DNA of 7,905 nucleotides, taken from positions 1 to 7,905 of the forward strand of contig JBAWYD010000101.1 in the NCBI GenBank assembly GCA_037143735.1, given 5' to 3'. The position numbers and the translations under genes are program-made. The notes under the pieces are model-generated. The model ran no database searches. It was not told the origin of the DNA and saw only the letters and a list, made by a program, of their open reading frames with translations. Positions 1 to 5,833 of this stretch are shown here, piece by piece (within the stretch, counting starts at the first letter, position 1; each line of letters starts with the position of its first letter). The stretch is from JAPLJQ01 sp037143735 (GTDB lineage Bacteria > Desulfobacterota > Syntrophia > Syntrophales > UBA2185).

Positions 1-420
1 ATAGAATTAATGATCGTCATAGCCATAATGGCGATCCTGAGCGCTATTGCCATACCGAACTTTCAGACATACATGGCCCAGAGACGTCTGAGTGGCGCGG
101 CAAGAGAAGTATACGGCAATCTGATGGCTGTCCGTATGCAGTCGATCAGTGAGAATAAACGGATTGCCCTGAATATAGACAATAATCATCAATACACAAT
201 GCTTCGTGACAATAATCCAAATGGCTTCTTTACGGGAGAAACGATCGGTTTACCGAAAGACCTCCATCCCGCTTACTATGACGTTACCTTTTCGTCGTCG
301 GGTACGGTCATTGTCTTCTCTCCCAACGGTACGGGAAGCACAGGGACCATTGGTCTTACGGGATCGACGGGCACGAAGAGCATTACAACCAGCATCGCTG
401 GTCGTATTAAGATCAATTGA
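1..420 (+). CDS. FimT/GspH-like minor pseudopilin, 5' end outside window
   Basis: This is the C-terminal bulk of a type IV pilin-like protein. The first codons read IELMIVIAIMAILSAIAIP, the typical pilin N-terminal helix just after the missing prepilin cleavage site (expected G|FTL before IEL). The true start therefore lies a few codons upstream of base 1, and the ATG at base 10 is internal (the M of ELMIV). The protein should be processed and N-methylated by the prepilin peptidase PilD, held in the inner membrane by the hydrophobic helix, and contribute to the priming/minor pilin complex. The C-terminal part has the GspH/FimT pattern: a strand reading TVIVFSPNGTG, a Gly/Thr-rich loop, and a final SITTSIAGRIKIN resembling the conserved '..GRv.i' ending. 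It is first of four minor pilin genes on this strand; pilV starts 20 bp after its stop. The GspH/FimT family call is firm, but FimT, FimU or another paralogue cannot be told apart. Confidence 0.88.
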   Translation: MELMIVIAIMAILSAIAIPNFQTYMAQRRLSGAAREVYGNLMAVRMQSISENKRIALNIDNNHQYTMLRDNNPNGFFTGETIGLPKDLHPAYYDVTFSSSGTVIVFSPNGTGSTGTIGLTGSTGTKSITTSIAGRIKIN

Positions 421-440
421 AGCTAAGGTGAAAAAAATCC

Positions 441-815
441 ATGTCCGGTCAGAAGGGGTTTACCCTGATTGAAGTTATGATTGCGATATTTTTACTGGCC
501 GTCGCCCTTCTCGGTCTGGCGTCGGTGACAACGTCGGTCATCAAGGGAAATTCTTCTAGTCAAACATTAACCACGGCAACGACTCTGGCCAAGGATAAGA
601 TGGAAGAACTTAAGGCCACAAGTTTTACAGCCCTCTCCACAACGGGTTCGCCGGATTATGCATCGGCCGACGGAACGGTCCAGGCGTCAGCCTCCGGTTC
701 GTACTACACACGGACATGGGGAGTGGCGGGAACTGATCCTAAGACCATCACTGTTATCGTGACTTGGTCTTTCGGTCGTACGGTGGAGTTGAAAACCATC
801 AGGGTAAGTGATTAG
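441..815 (+). CDS. pilV: Type IV pilus minor pilin PilV
   Basis: A 124-residue prepilin-like protein. It starts MSGQKGFTLIEVMIAIFLLA: a short basic leader, cleavage predicted between G6 and F7, and Glu at mature position 5 (E11). A hydrophobic helix runs to about residue 34. The following stretch, TLAKDKMEELKATSF (about 48-62), is characteristic of PilV, where an amphipathic helix carries 'A..kMEeLka'. The C-terminus holds YYTRTWGV (88-95) and ITVIVTWSF (103-111), then ELKTIRVSD, matching the PilV habit of 'f.R.W.v' and 'itV.V.W' strands. The start is supported by AAGGTG at 425-430, 10 bases before the ATG. The gene lies between the FimT-like gene and pilW, only 2 bases from the latter, so they are surely co-transcribed. 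The likely role is a minor pilin of the T4P priming complex with PilW and PilX. Confidence 0.9.
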   Translation: MSGQKGFTLIEVMIAIFLLAVALLGLASVTTSVIKGNSSSQTLTTATTLAKDKMEELKATSFTALSTTGSPDYASADGTVQASASGSYYTRTWGVAGTDPKTITVIVTWSFGRTVELKTIRVSD

Positions 816-817
816 AG

Positions 818-1516
818 ATGAATACAAATGACAGAGGTTTTACGCTCGTTGAATTAATGATTGCCATGGCCGTAGGGCTGATCGTTCTGGCCGCCGTCTA
901 TGCCGTATTTACCGTGCAGAACAAGCAGCTTGCCGATCAGGAGCAGCTCGCCGAGCTTCATCAGAACGCCCGGATTGCCATGGAAATGATGGTCCGTGAG
1001 ATCAGCATGGCGGGATATAACCAGAGGTCGGATGATCCGACTGCCGCCCCAGTTCCACGCTGCACAAATGCCCTGGTTGCGGCTGGGACTAGCTGTGTTG
1101 GAATTACTTATGCCGGAAGCAACACCATTAAATTTAAGGCAGACCTAAACGGTAATGGAAGTATTACGCCTGATGACCCCAGTGATGGCGACAACGCAGA
1201 TGAAAACGTTGCCTATGATGCGGACTTGTCATTGAGTATTAAGTCCCTCAGACGAAATAGTAAATACACGAAATCTACCAGTTCTTATCAACCTGTTGTG
1301 GAGTACGTGCACTTACTGTCTTTCGCATACTATGACGGCGCCACGCCACCCGCCCCCACAGCCAATCTGGCAAATATCCGGAGGGTTAAAATCACGATTG
1401 TCACGCGCACTGCCAAGGAGGATCCGAACTATACCGATGCAACTTATGGGGGGCATTATCGCTATTACACCCTTTCCTCTTTTGCCTTTCCACGGAATTT
1501 GGCGCTGGGCAATTAA
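818..1516 (+). CDS. pilW: Type IV pilus minor pilin PilW
   Basis: A 232-residue PilW-family prepilin. The leader MNTNDRG is followed by FTLVELMIAMAVGLIVLAAV: cleavage at G7|F8, Glu at mature +5 (E12), hydrophobic helix to about residue 32. The helix continues with ELHQNARIAMEMMVREI and SMAGYN (46-68), the PilW signature in which an 'R.a...m.reir.AGy' segment follows the transmembrane part. Two cysteines (C82, C93) could form a disulfide in the periplasm. Residues 109-120 read DLNGNGSITPDD, a canonical EF-hand-type calcium loop. Related PilW proteins, as I recall them, often have an acidic 'D.nGdG..DDp.E' insert here, so metal binding is plausible but unproven. The C-terminus (ANIRRVKITIVTRTAKEDP and a Tyr-rich strand) is also typical. 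The start lies 2 bases after the pilV stop and has only a weak Shine-Dalgarno (AGGG at 801-804), which suggests translational coupling. Confidence 0.9.
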   Translation: MNTNDRGFTLVELMIAMAVGLIVLAAVYAVFTVQNKQLADQEQLAELHQNARIAMEMMVREISMAGYNQRSDDPTAAPVPRCTNALVAAGTSCVGITYAGSNTIKFKADLNGNGSITPDDPSDGDNADENVAYDADLSLSIKSLRRNSKYTKSTSSYQPVVEYVHLLSFAYYDGATPPAPTANLANIRRVKITIVTRTAKEDPNYTDATYGGHYRYYTLSSFAFPRNLALGN

Positions 1517-1583
1517 TCAGCGTGATCAGGGTTGCACATTTATATGCGCGATGGAAGTATTTTCACGACTTACGAGGTTTTAT

Positions 1584-2684
1584 ATGACAAGGCAAAGTAA
1601 TCGTAAGAGTATTTTAGGGAATGAAAAGGGAATGGTCCTGGCCGTCACCCTGATGTTGATTGCCATTCTGGTTCTACTGGGAACGACGGCCGTCATGACC
1701 GTTACCACAGACCTCAAGATTGCCGGCAATTACCGGCAGAGCCAGGTTGCCCTGTACAATGCCGAGGCAGGGGTGGCGCAGGTCATCGATTACCTGAGAA
1801 CCACCACTTCGCCGCCAAACTATCCCACTACGTCCGGGTCTCCTGTGCCGATTACGATAAGCTGTCCGACAGGCTACAACTTTGACACCTCGGTGGTGCT
1901 TAACTATGTTGCGCCGGGCAAGTACAAGTTTCAAATGACCGGCACGGGGGCCAACAACGCCTCCAAGACCATCGAGGTAACATTCACAAAGTCCAACATT
2001 CCTGGAGTAGACGGCGCGGTGGCCATGTATGGGGAAAACCCTGGATTTTTAAACAAAGGGTCAGCCAAAACACGGGGGACGGACTGGAAAGTGCCGGCAG
2101 ATGCGGGTTGCGACGGCGTTGCTTGCGCAGGTGTAACACCTGGATCTGGAGGGGCCGTGCCCGGGGTCTATACCAAGGAAACGGCCCCGTTGGCCCAAGT
2201 TGACAATCAGAATGGAGAGATCGTCGGCGTCCCTGACTGGAAACAGGGGGGTGGAACGAGCACTCAACAGACATGGGTGAATTTTGTCGCTAGCGTCGCC
2301 TTCCTTGACGCCAACACCAGCACTATAGAATTAGGGACGCGGGCAGCTCCGAAAGTCAACGTTGTGCCTGCCGGTACGAGCGGTTCTTTTGGTTCCAATG
2401 ACAATGGCTTTGGCATTATGATTGTCCGTGGTGCTCTCACATTTAATGGCACCGCCTGCTTTGAGGGGCTGATAATTCTGGACGGCATTGGCGCATCTGT
2501 CTCGACGGGAAACGGCAAATTATTTGGTTCTCTCATTACGATCAACCATACAGATCTGGATCTCACAGCCCAGGGGAATTGCGAATTAAATTACAGCAGT
2601 GAAGCCCTGAATAATCTGAACAATATAGCCGGTCTCCCGCAGGGTATAAGGAGGATCAGCCTCACCTCATGGAAAGAAATCTAA
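1584..2684 (+). CDS. pilX: PilX-type pilus assembly protein with long C-terminal beta-rich region
   Basis: I choose the ATG at 1584 because GAGG at 1574-1577 lies 6 bases before it. The frame is open further upstream, but that part overlaps pilW and lacks pilin features. The 366-residue product begins MTRQSNRKSILGNEKG, then MVLAVTLMLIAILVLLGTTA, the PilX N-terminal helix; cleavage is expected at G16|M17. As is usual in this family, there is no Glu at +5 (it is V21). The conserved NYRQSQVALYNAEAGV (49-64) follows. The rest is far longer than in short PilX proteins of about 170-200 residues. Residues 140-345 are Gly/Asn/Thr-rich with alternating strand-turn patterns (GFGIMIVRGALTFNGT, CFEGLIILDGIG, GKLFGSLITIN), suggesting stacked beta or beta-helix structure. 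Four cysteines (C176, C181, C292, C333) follow C94. It ends SLTSWKEI, a complete-looking tail. It is last in the minor pilin operon, and no pilY1 follows. Confidence 0.86.
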   Translation: MTRQSNRKSILGNEKGMVLAVTLMLIAILVLLGTTAVMTVTTDLKIAGNYRQSQVALYNAEAGVAQVIDYLRTTTSPPNYPTTSGSPVPITISCPTGYNFDTSVVLNYVAPGKYKFQMTGTGANNASKTIEVTFTKSNIPGVDGAVAMYGENPGFLNKGSAKTRGTDWKVPADAGCDGVACAGVTPGSGGAVPGVYTKETAPLAQVDNQNGEIVGVPDWKQGGGTSTQQTWVNFVASVAFLDANTSTIELGTRAAPKVNVVPAGTSGSFGSNDNGFGIMIVRGALTFNGTACFEGLIILDGIGASVSTGNGKLFGSLITINHTDLDLTAQGNCELNYSSEALNNLNNIAGLPQGIRRISLTSWKEI

Positions 2685-2851
2685 CCAGGTTCAGTGTCGT
2701 TAACTTAATATGCAACCCATAAAACTTTTTCTTATGATTTTAGCCTTTCCCTATCCATGGTCCGATAGTCCAAGCTAAAGTTTCCTGTTATTGGCGAATG
2801 TTGAGCGCTTGTCCTCCAAAGAATTTGATTCAGGTTTGTCCGAGTTAGGGG

Positions 2852-3445
2852 CTATTTCTGATTATTTTCCTGCAATTTCCTGATCAGTTCTTCTTTTTTC
2901 GAGTCTATAGCAAAGACTCGTTTACGAGCTTCATCCCTTTCTGCAACAATAGAATCTTGTTCTGAAGATTTCTCAGCTTTATCCCGTGCAGAAGTGGTTT
3001 CAGACACAAATATCCGAAGCTTTTCCTGTGCTTTCCGATATTCTTCATATGCCACAGCTCTCTCAGCCTCTAATGTCCGAAGCTCTTCCTGAAGTTGTTT
3101 TTTTTGAGGATCTTCCTTTTCTACCCCAGCCACTTTTTCTCCCGCTACCGCTGTTTCTGGCACCGGATTTACCGCCGGCGGGGGCACCTTTTCTACTGTT
3201 TTTAGGGTATAACCAACAACATCTGCACCATCAGGTATTTTTTCTATATTTCGCACAGAGTTTTTTTCAATCCCCATCACGCCGCCTGCGATGTAGAATT
3301 GGATTTCCTGGTCCTGTTCCCAGTAGCGGGGGGTCAGAAAACGGCCTCCGTTCTTGAGATGGATGGCGTAATCGCAATGGCCGACGGCCGGGACAATCAG
3401 CGCTGAAAAAATGAGAATAATCGACGACAGAATAAGTTTTTTCAT
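2852..3445 (-). CDS. Exported coiled-coil protein of unknown function
   Basis: A 197-residue protein with no assignable function. MKKLILSSIILIFSALIVPA is a clear Sec signal peptide, probably cleaved after VGHC (residues 21-24). The residue at -1 of C24 is His, so it is a poor lipobox and I do not call it a lipoprotein. Residues 25-70 (DYAIHLKNGGRFLTPRYW, then IQFYIAGGVMGIEKNSV) form a compact beta-type module. I associate it with small periplasmic proteins of deltaproteobacteria, without a named function. A Pro-rich linker (88-98) leads to residues 110-197, which are very rich in Glu, Lys, Arg and Gln with a heptad-like pattern and should form a coiled coil. The start is supported by GAGGG (minus strand, 3458-3454) 8 bases upstream. 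A strong promoter candidate precedes it, so it is probably a single-gene unit. It converges on pilX across 167 bp in which I see no clear terminator. Confidence 0.75.
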   Translation of the reverse strand: MKKLILSSIILIFSALIVPAVGHCDYAIHLKNGGRFLTPRYWEQDQEIQFYIAGGVMGIEKNSVRNIEKIPDGADVVGYTLKTVEKVPPPAVNPVPETAVAGEKVAGVEKEDPQKKQLQEELRTLEAERAVAYEEYRKAQEKLRIFVSETTSARDKAEKSSEQDSIVAERDEARKRVFAIDSKKEELIRKLQENNQK

Positions 3446-3480
3446 GGCAAAGGCCCTCGGTTCTGGTTGGGTTTGCGGTC

Positions 3481-3509
3481 AATATAGGGGCAACGGCCGG
3501 GAATGTCAA
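3481..3509 (-). promoter_or_regulatory. Near-consensus sigma70-type promoter of the exported coiled-coil protein gene
   Basis: On the minus strand TTGACA (3509-3504) is separated by exactly 17 bases from TATATT (3486-3481). The -35 is a perfect match and the -10 matches five of six. Transcription would start near 3474, giving a leader of about 30 bases that contains the Shine-Dalgarno GAGGG. Hexamer match, spacing and distance to the gene agree, so this is the best promoter in the window. Confidence 0.68.
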
Positions 3510-3542
3510 ACCGTTTTTGGGCGCTGGACACATGGACAGCGG

Positions 3543-3637
3543 CGCTTCGATAGCGCGGACCTCATTGAGGACGGAGAGAAACAGATCTGTCTGCTGCCAT
3601 TCTGGATGCTGTGATGCAAATGGGAGGGATGCGTTGA
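3543..3637 (+). pseudogene. Possible decayed HigA-like antitoxin fragment
   Basis: Two short stretches in different frames resemble the N-terminus of the putative addiction-module antitoxin (HigA-like) family. Frame one, from 3543, reads RFDSADLIEDGEKQ, like the family opening 'fD.AdyL.dEe.ia.YL'. Two frames over, from about 3581, TDLSAAILDAVMQMGGM resembles the next family segment 'd..LiaaaLgdiArarGM'; a stop follows at 3635-3637. Joining them needs a frameshift and loss of about a dozen residues, and no helix-turn-helix survives. The comparison is from memory of family consensus, the fragment is short, and chance similarity is quite possible. No toxin gene is seen next to it. The rest of the gap at 3446-3652 holds only the promoter of the neighbouring gene. 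Confidence 0.25.
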
Positions 3638-3652
3638 CGACAACCTTATCAA

Positions 3653-4804
3653 TTATGGCAAGGTTAAGTCATTCCGTTCGGCCAGTTGTAACATAGGGAG
3701 AACCTCAACCTTTTCGGTAAGTTGATAGCTCATTTCACCAGGATAGATAACCAGAAGTCGATCGAGTTTCAGGTCTGCCAGTGCTGTTCGCATGGAAGCA
3801 GTCAGTCGGGGCGCGTCGGCGCGTTTGACCTCGACACCAATCCGGCGGCCGTCCTTGAAGAGCAGCAGGTCAATCTCGGCGCCAGCGTGAGTGGCCCAGA
3901 AATAAGCTTCATCTGGCTGAACTCGTGTAAGTAGCTCTTCGATGACGTACCCCTCCCACGAGGCGCCGCATTTCGGATGAGCAAGAAGATCCGCGGATGT
4001 GCGGATTCCTAAGAGCTGGTGTAGAAGCCCGCAGTCCCGGAAAAAAATCTTGGGTGACTTGACCTGCCGTTTCTTGAGGTTTTCGTGCCAGGGTCGCAAT
4101 TGTCGCACCATGAACACCCCTTCCAGAAGGTCAAGGTAACGGCGAACCGTGGATTCGTTTACGCCGAGCGACCGGGCTGGTTCAGCGGCGTTCCAGATTT
4201 GGCCGTGGTAGTGGGCGAGCATGGTCCAGAAGCGGAGCAGCGCCGGCGCCGGCGTGCCGATGCCGAGTTGTGGAATATCCCGCTCCAGAAAGGTCTGAAT
4301 AAAATTCTTCCGCCATGCCAGGCTGTCGTTATCACTCACACTTAGAAACGATAGCGGGAACCCTCCCCGTAACCAGTGCCGCTCCTGGGCGGCCGTTCCC
4401 ACGTCCATAAAACTCAACCCGCCAATGCGGATTATTTCAAGCCGCCCGGCAAGTGACTCCGATGATTGTCGGAGCAGAGCAGGCGATGCACTTCCCAGGA
4501 TAAGGAAACTGGCCGGAAGGGGGTCGCGATCGGCCAATACCCTTAGAACAGGAAAGAGTTCCGGGCGCCGCTGTATCTCGTCGATCACCACAAGCCCCTT
4601 CAGGCCGCGGAGCGCAATCATGGCTTCATCGAGTCTGGCAAGGCTTACGGGATCTTCCAGATCGTAGTAGTTGGGTGAATCGGGCGATACAAACTGGCGG
4701 GCAAGAGTGGTCTTGCCGCATTGGCGGGGGCCGAGCAGAGCTACTATACGGCTTCGGTTGATGGCCGTTCTGATAGCATCGGTGGTATTGTAACGTTGGA
4801 TCAT
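3653..4804 (-). CDS. AAA_14 / DUF4143 family ATPase
   Basis: A 383-residue P-loop ATPase of the AAA_14-DUF4143 family, a usual length. Walker A is GPRQCGKTT (25-33) and Walker B is LVVIDEIQRRPELFPVLR (71-88, D75-E76). LILGSAS (101-107) fits a sensor-1 strand. The middle contains NFIQTFLERDIPQLG (167-181) and a winged-helix-like segment ARSLGVNESTVRRYLDLLEG (210-229). The C-terminal DUF4143 part has WEGYVIEELL (283-292), AEIDLLL (309-315) and GVEVKRA (323-329), the E...D...E-x-K pattern of a restriction-endonuclease-like fold. Nuclease activity has not, to my knowledge, been generally shown for this family. The family is cytoplasmic, widespread and poorly understood. The start has no evident Shine-Dalgarno; a tiny frame ATG-GCG-CCA-TGA overlaps it by ATGA. 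The gene has no link to pili and sits between the two pilus blocks as an accessory insertion. It looks intact. Confidence 0.9.
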   Translation of the reverse strand: MIQRYNTTDAIRTAINRSRIVALLGPRQCGKTTLARQFVSPDSPNYYDLEDPVSLARLDEAMIALRGLKGLVVIDEIQRRPELFPVLRVLADRDPLPASFLILGSASPALLRQSSESLAGRLEIIRIGGLSFMDVGTAAQERHWLRGGFPLSFLSVSDNDSLAWRKNFIQTFLERDIPQLGIGTPAPALLRFWTMLAHYHGQIWNAAEPARSLGVNESTVRRYLDLLEGVFMVRQLRPWHENLKKRQVKSPKIFFRDCGLLHQLLGIRTSADLLAHPKCGASWEGYVIEELLTRVQPDEAYFWATHAGAEIDLLLFKDGRRIGVEVKRADAPRLTASMRTALADLKLDRLLVIYPGEMSYQLTEKVEVLPMLQLAERNDLTLP

Positions 4805-4816
4805 GGCGCCATTTTA

Positions 4817-4853
4817 TATTGAAAATCCCGCATGTCAAGCGGGAATTTCAATA
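4817..4853. repeat. 15-bp inverted repeat upstream of the DUF4143 ATPase gene
   Basis: Arms 4817-4831 and 4839-4853 are complementary over 15 positions with one mismatch (A4825/A4845), around a 7-base loop (ATGTCAA). The inner five pairs are CCCGC/GCGGG. It ends 12 bases before the ATPase start. On the minus strand the loop reads TTGACAT, containing a full -35 hexamer, and TATAAA (4818-4813) follows after only 14 bases, short for a sigma70 promoter. It may be an operator, a leader hairpin masking translation, or an imported palindromic element. There is no U-run, so it is not an intrinsic terminator. A CGTCA/TGACG pair (4855-4859, 4865-4869) and the 8-bp palindrome TGACGTCA (4865-4872) lie beside it. 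Confidence 0.7.
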
Positions 4854-4963
4854 GCGTCAGTTATTGACGTCATTAGGTGAGTTCCAAATGAAGGAGGAAG
4901 AGAATAAATAGAACCGTCCTGGTCGATCGGAACCACTCGAAGATCACGCAGGGATTGGCGAGT

Positions 4964-4989
4964 GGCAGGCCGGTTGATCAGGGCCTGCC
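4964..4989 (-). repeat. 8-bp inverted repeat across the stop codon of the TPR lipoprotein gene
   Basis: GGCAGGCC (4964-4971) and GGCCTGCC (4982-4989) form a perfect GC-rich stem around a 10-base loop containing the TGA stop of the TPR gene. It could stabilise the 3' end of the pilP-pilQ-TPR transcript. No run of T follows in the direction of transcription, so a classical intrinsic terminator is not supported. Confidence 0.35.
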
Positions 4990-5763
4990 TGGAGACACGT
5001 TCATGGAATCGAGGCTTTTTCTGGCCTCCGCGGCGATGTCCGATTCCGGAGCGGCTTTGATGATGGATTTAAATTCCTCTTTCGCCCGGTCCAGGTCGTG
5101 CATTTTGATATAACAATTCCCCAGCCAGTAGCGAGACTCGAGAAATGAAGGGGCCTGATCGATGGCTTTACGAAAATACTGGAACGCCTGAGGATAGTTA
5201 CCCTCGGCATAACTTGCCATGCCCATGTGATGATCGAGAAGGGGTGTAGGAACCGTATTGGGTTTCTTGTTCATTGCCTCGGCGTAAAACTTCAGGGCCA
5301 TCTGGTAATCTCCCTTGCCGTAATATGCCCTCCCCATATTAAAGAGCGCCTTATCGGGGGTTTCGTACATGATATTTGAAAGGGCCTTTTTGAACGCATC
5401 GATCGCCCTGTCCCACTGCCCCCTCCCCAGATAGATGTTTCCCAGAAAGTTGTGGGCCTCGGAATATTCTGGATTTAAAGACACGGCCTGCGTGAATTCA
5501 CTGACGGCCTTATCAATCAACCCCTTCCCGTTATAGGCAATGCCGAGATAGTAGTGCACCTGGGGATCCCGCGGTGTAAACTCCTCCGCCTGGAGCAATT
5601 CTTTCAGGGCTTCAGTGAACCGCTCCGATCCCAGATAGGCAACCCCGATATTGATGTGACTGTCCGCCTGTTCTTTCTTCCACGGGCTCGACATACCACA
5701 AGCCGTGATACCGAAAAGAAACACGACGGCAACGGCAAACCTCTTAAGATTTGATGGGTTCAT
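4978..5763 (-). CDS. TPR lipoprotein, likely PilF/PilW-type secretin pilotin
   Basis: A 261-residue outer-membrane lipoprotein candidate. The signal peptide LKRFAVAVVFLFGITAC has the lipobox ITAC, with C22 as the lipidated residue. Six tetratricopeptide repeats follow at roughly 33-66, 67-100, 101-134, 136-169, 173-207 and 208-241. Each has the W/L-G-Y...A...F..A pattern, for example HYYLGIAYNGKGLIDKAVSE and HNFLGNIYLGRGQWDRAIDA. Lipidation, length and six repeats match the Pseudomonas PilF / Neisseria PilW pilotins, which are needed for PilQ multimerisation and outer-membrane insertion. Its position 70 bp downstream of pilQ on the same strand supports that role. TPR proteins are generic, however, so the pilotin function is inferred. 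The start has only a weak ribosome-binding site. A second promoter candidate upstream might allow separate expression. Confidence 0.85.
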   Translation of the reverse strand: MNPSNLKRFAVAVVFLFGITACGMSSPWKKEQADSHINIGVAYLGSERFTEALKELLQAEEFTPRDPQVHYYLGIAYNGKGLIDKAVSEFTQAVSLNPEYSEAHNFLGNIYLGRGQWDRAIDAFKKALSNIMYETPDKALFNMGRAYYGKGDYQMALKFYAEAMNKKPNTVPTPLLDHHMGMASYAEGNYPQAFQYFRKAIDQAPSFLESRYWLGNCYIKMHDLDRAKEEFKSIIKAAPESDIAAEARKSLDSMNVSPGRP

Positions 5764-5785
5764 GACATGGACATCTTTGCGTGAT

Positions 5786-5814
5786 TTTATATTTCGTTTG
5801 AATGATGCAGTCTA
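5786..5814 (-). promoter_or_regulatory. Weak promoter candidate for the TPR lipoprotein gene
   Basis: On the minus strand TAGACT (5814-5809) lies 17 bases from TATAAA (5791-5786). The -35 matches four of six consensus bases and the -10 five of six, with ideal spacing. It falls in the 70-bp gap between pilQ and the TPR gene, about 23 bases from the start codon. The TPR gene may simply be read through from pilQ. Confidence 0.28.
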
Positions 5815-5833
5815 CGCTCTGAAGACACTATCC

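Noticed and set aside
1296..1583. Open frame extending pilX upstream to 1296, and an in-frame ATG at 1551
   Set aside because: The extension overlaps pilW in another frame and has no pilin features. The ATG at 1584 has a well-placed GAGG and gives a normal PilX leader length.
2986..3357. 123-codon plus-strand frame opposite the exported coiled-coil gene
   Set aside because: Its Leu/Phe/Pro-rich composition is the expected complement of the Glu/Lys-rich coiled coil on the other strand.
3374..3385. Lipoprotein signal in the exported coiled-coil protein (VGHC)
   Set aside because: His before the Cys is not accepted in the usual lipobox [LVI][ASTVI][GAS]C; ordinary signal peptidase cleavage is more likely.
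4801..4812. Three-codon frame ATG-GCG-CCA-TGA overlapping the ATPase start
   Set aside because: It could couple translation but is too short, and lacks a ribosome-binding site, to call as a gene or leader peptide.
4865..4872. TGACGTCA palindrome upstream of the ATPase inverted repeat
   Set aside because: An 8-bp palindrome is expected by chance at this scale and no matching second site was seen; noted only within the inverted-repeat entry.
4888..4911. Tiny plus-strand frame reading MKEEENK followed by a stop, containing AAGGAGG
   Set aside because: Only seven codons; the Shine-Dalgarno-like string is inside the frame and no ATG follows at a suitable distance.
4964..4989. Intrinsic terminator after the TPR lipoprotein gene
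   Set aside because: The stem is perfect but overlaps the stop codon and no T-run follows in the direction of transcription; kept only as an inverted repeat.
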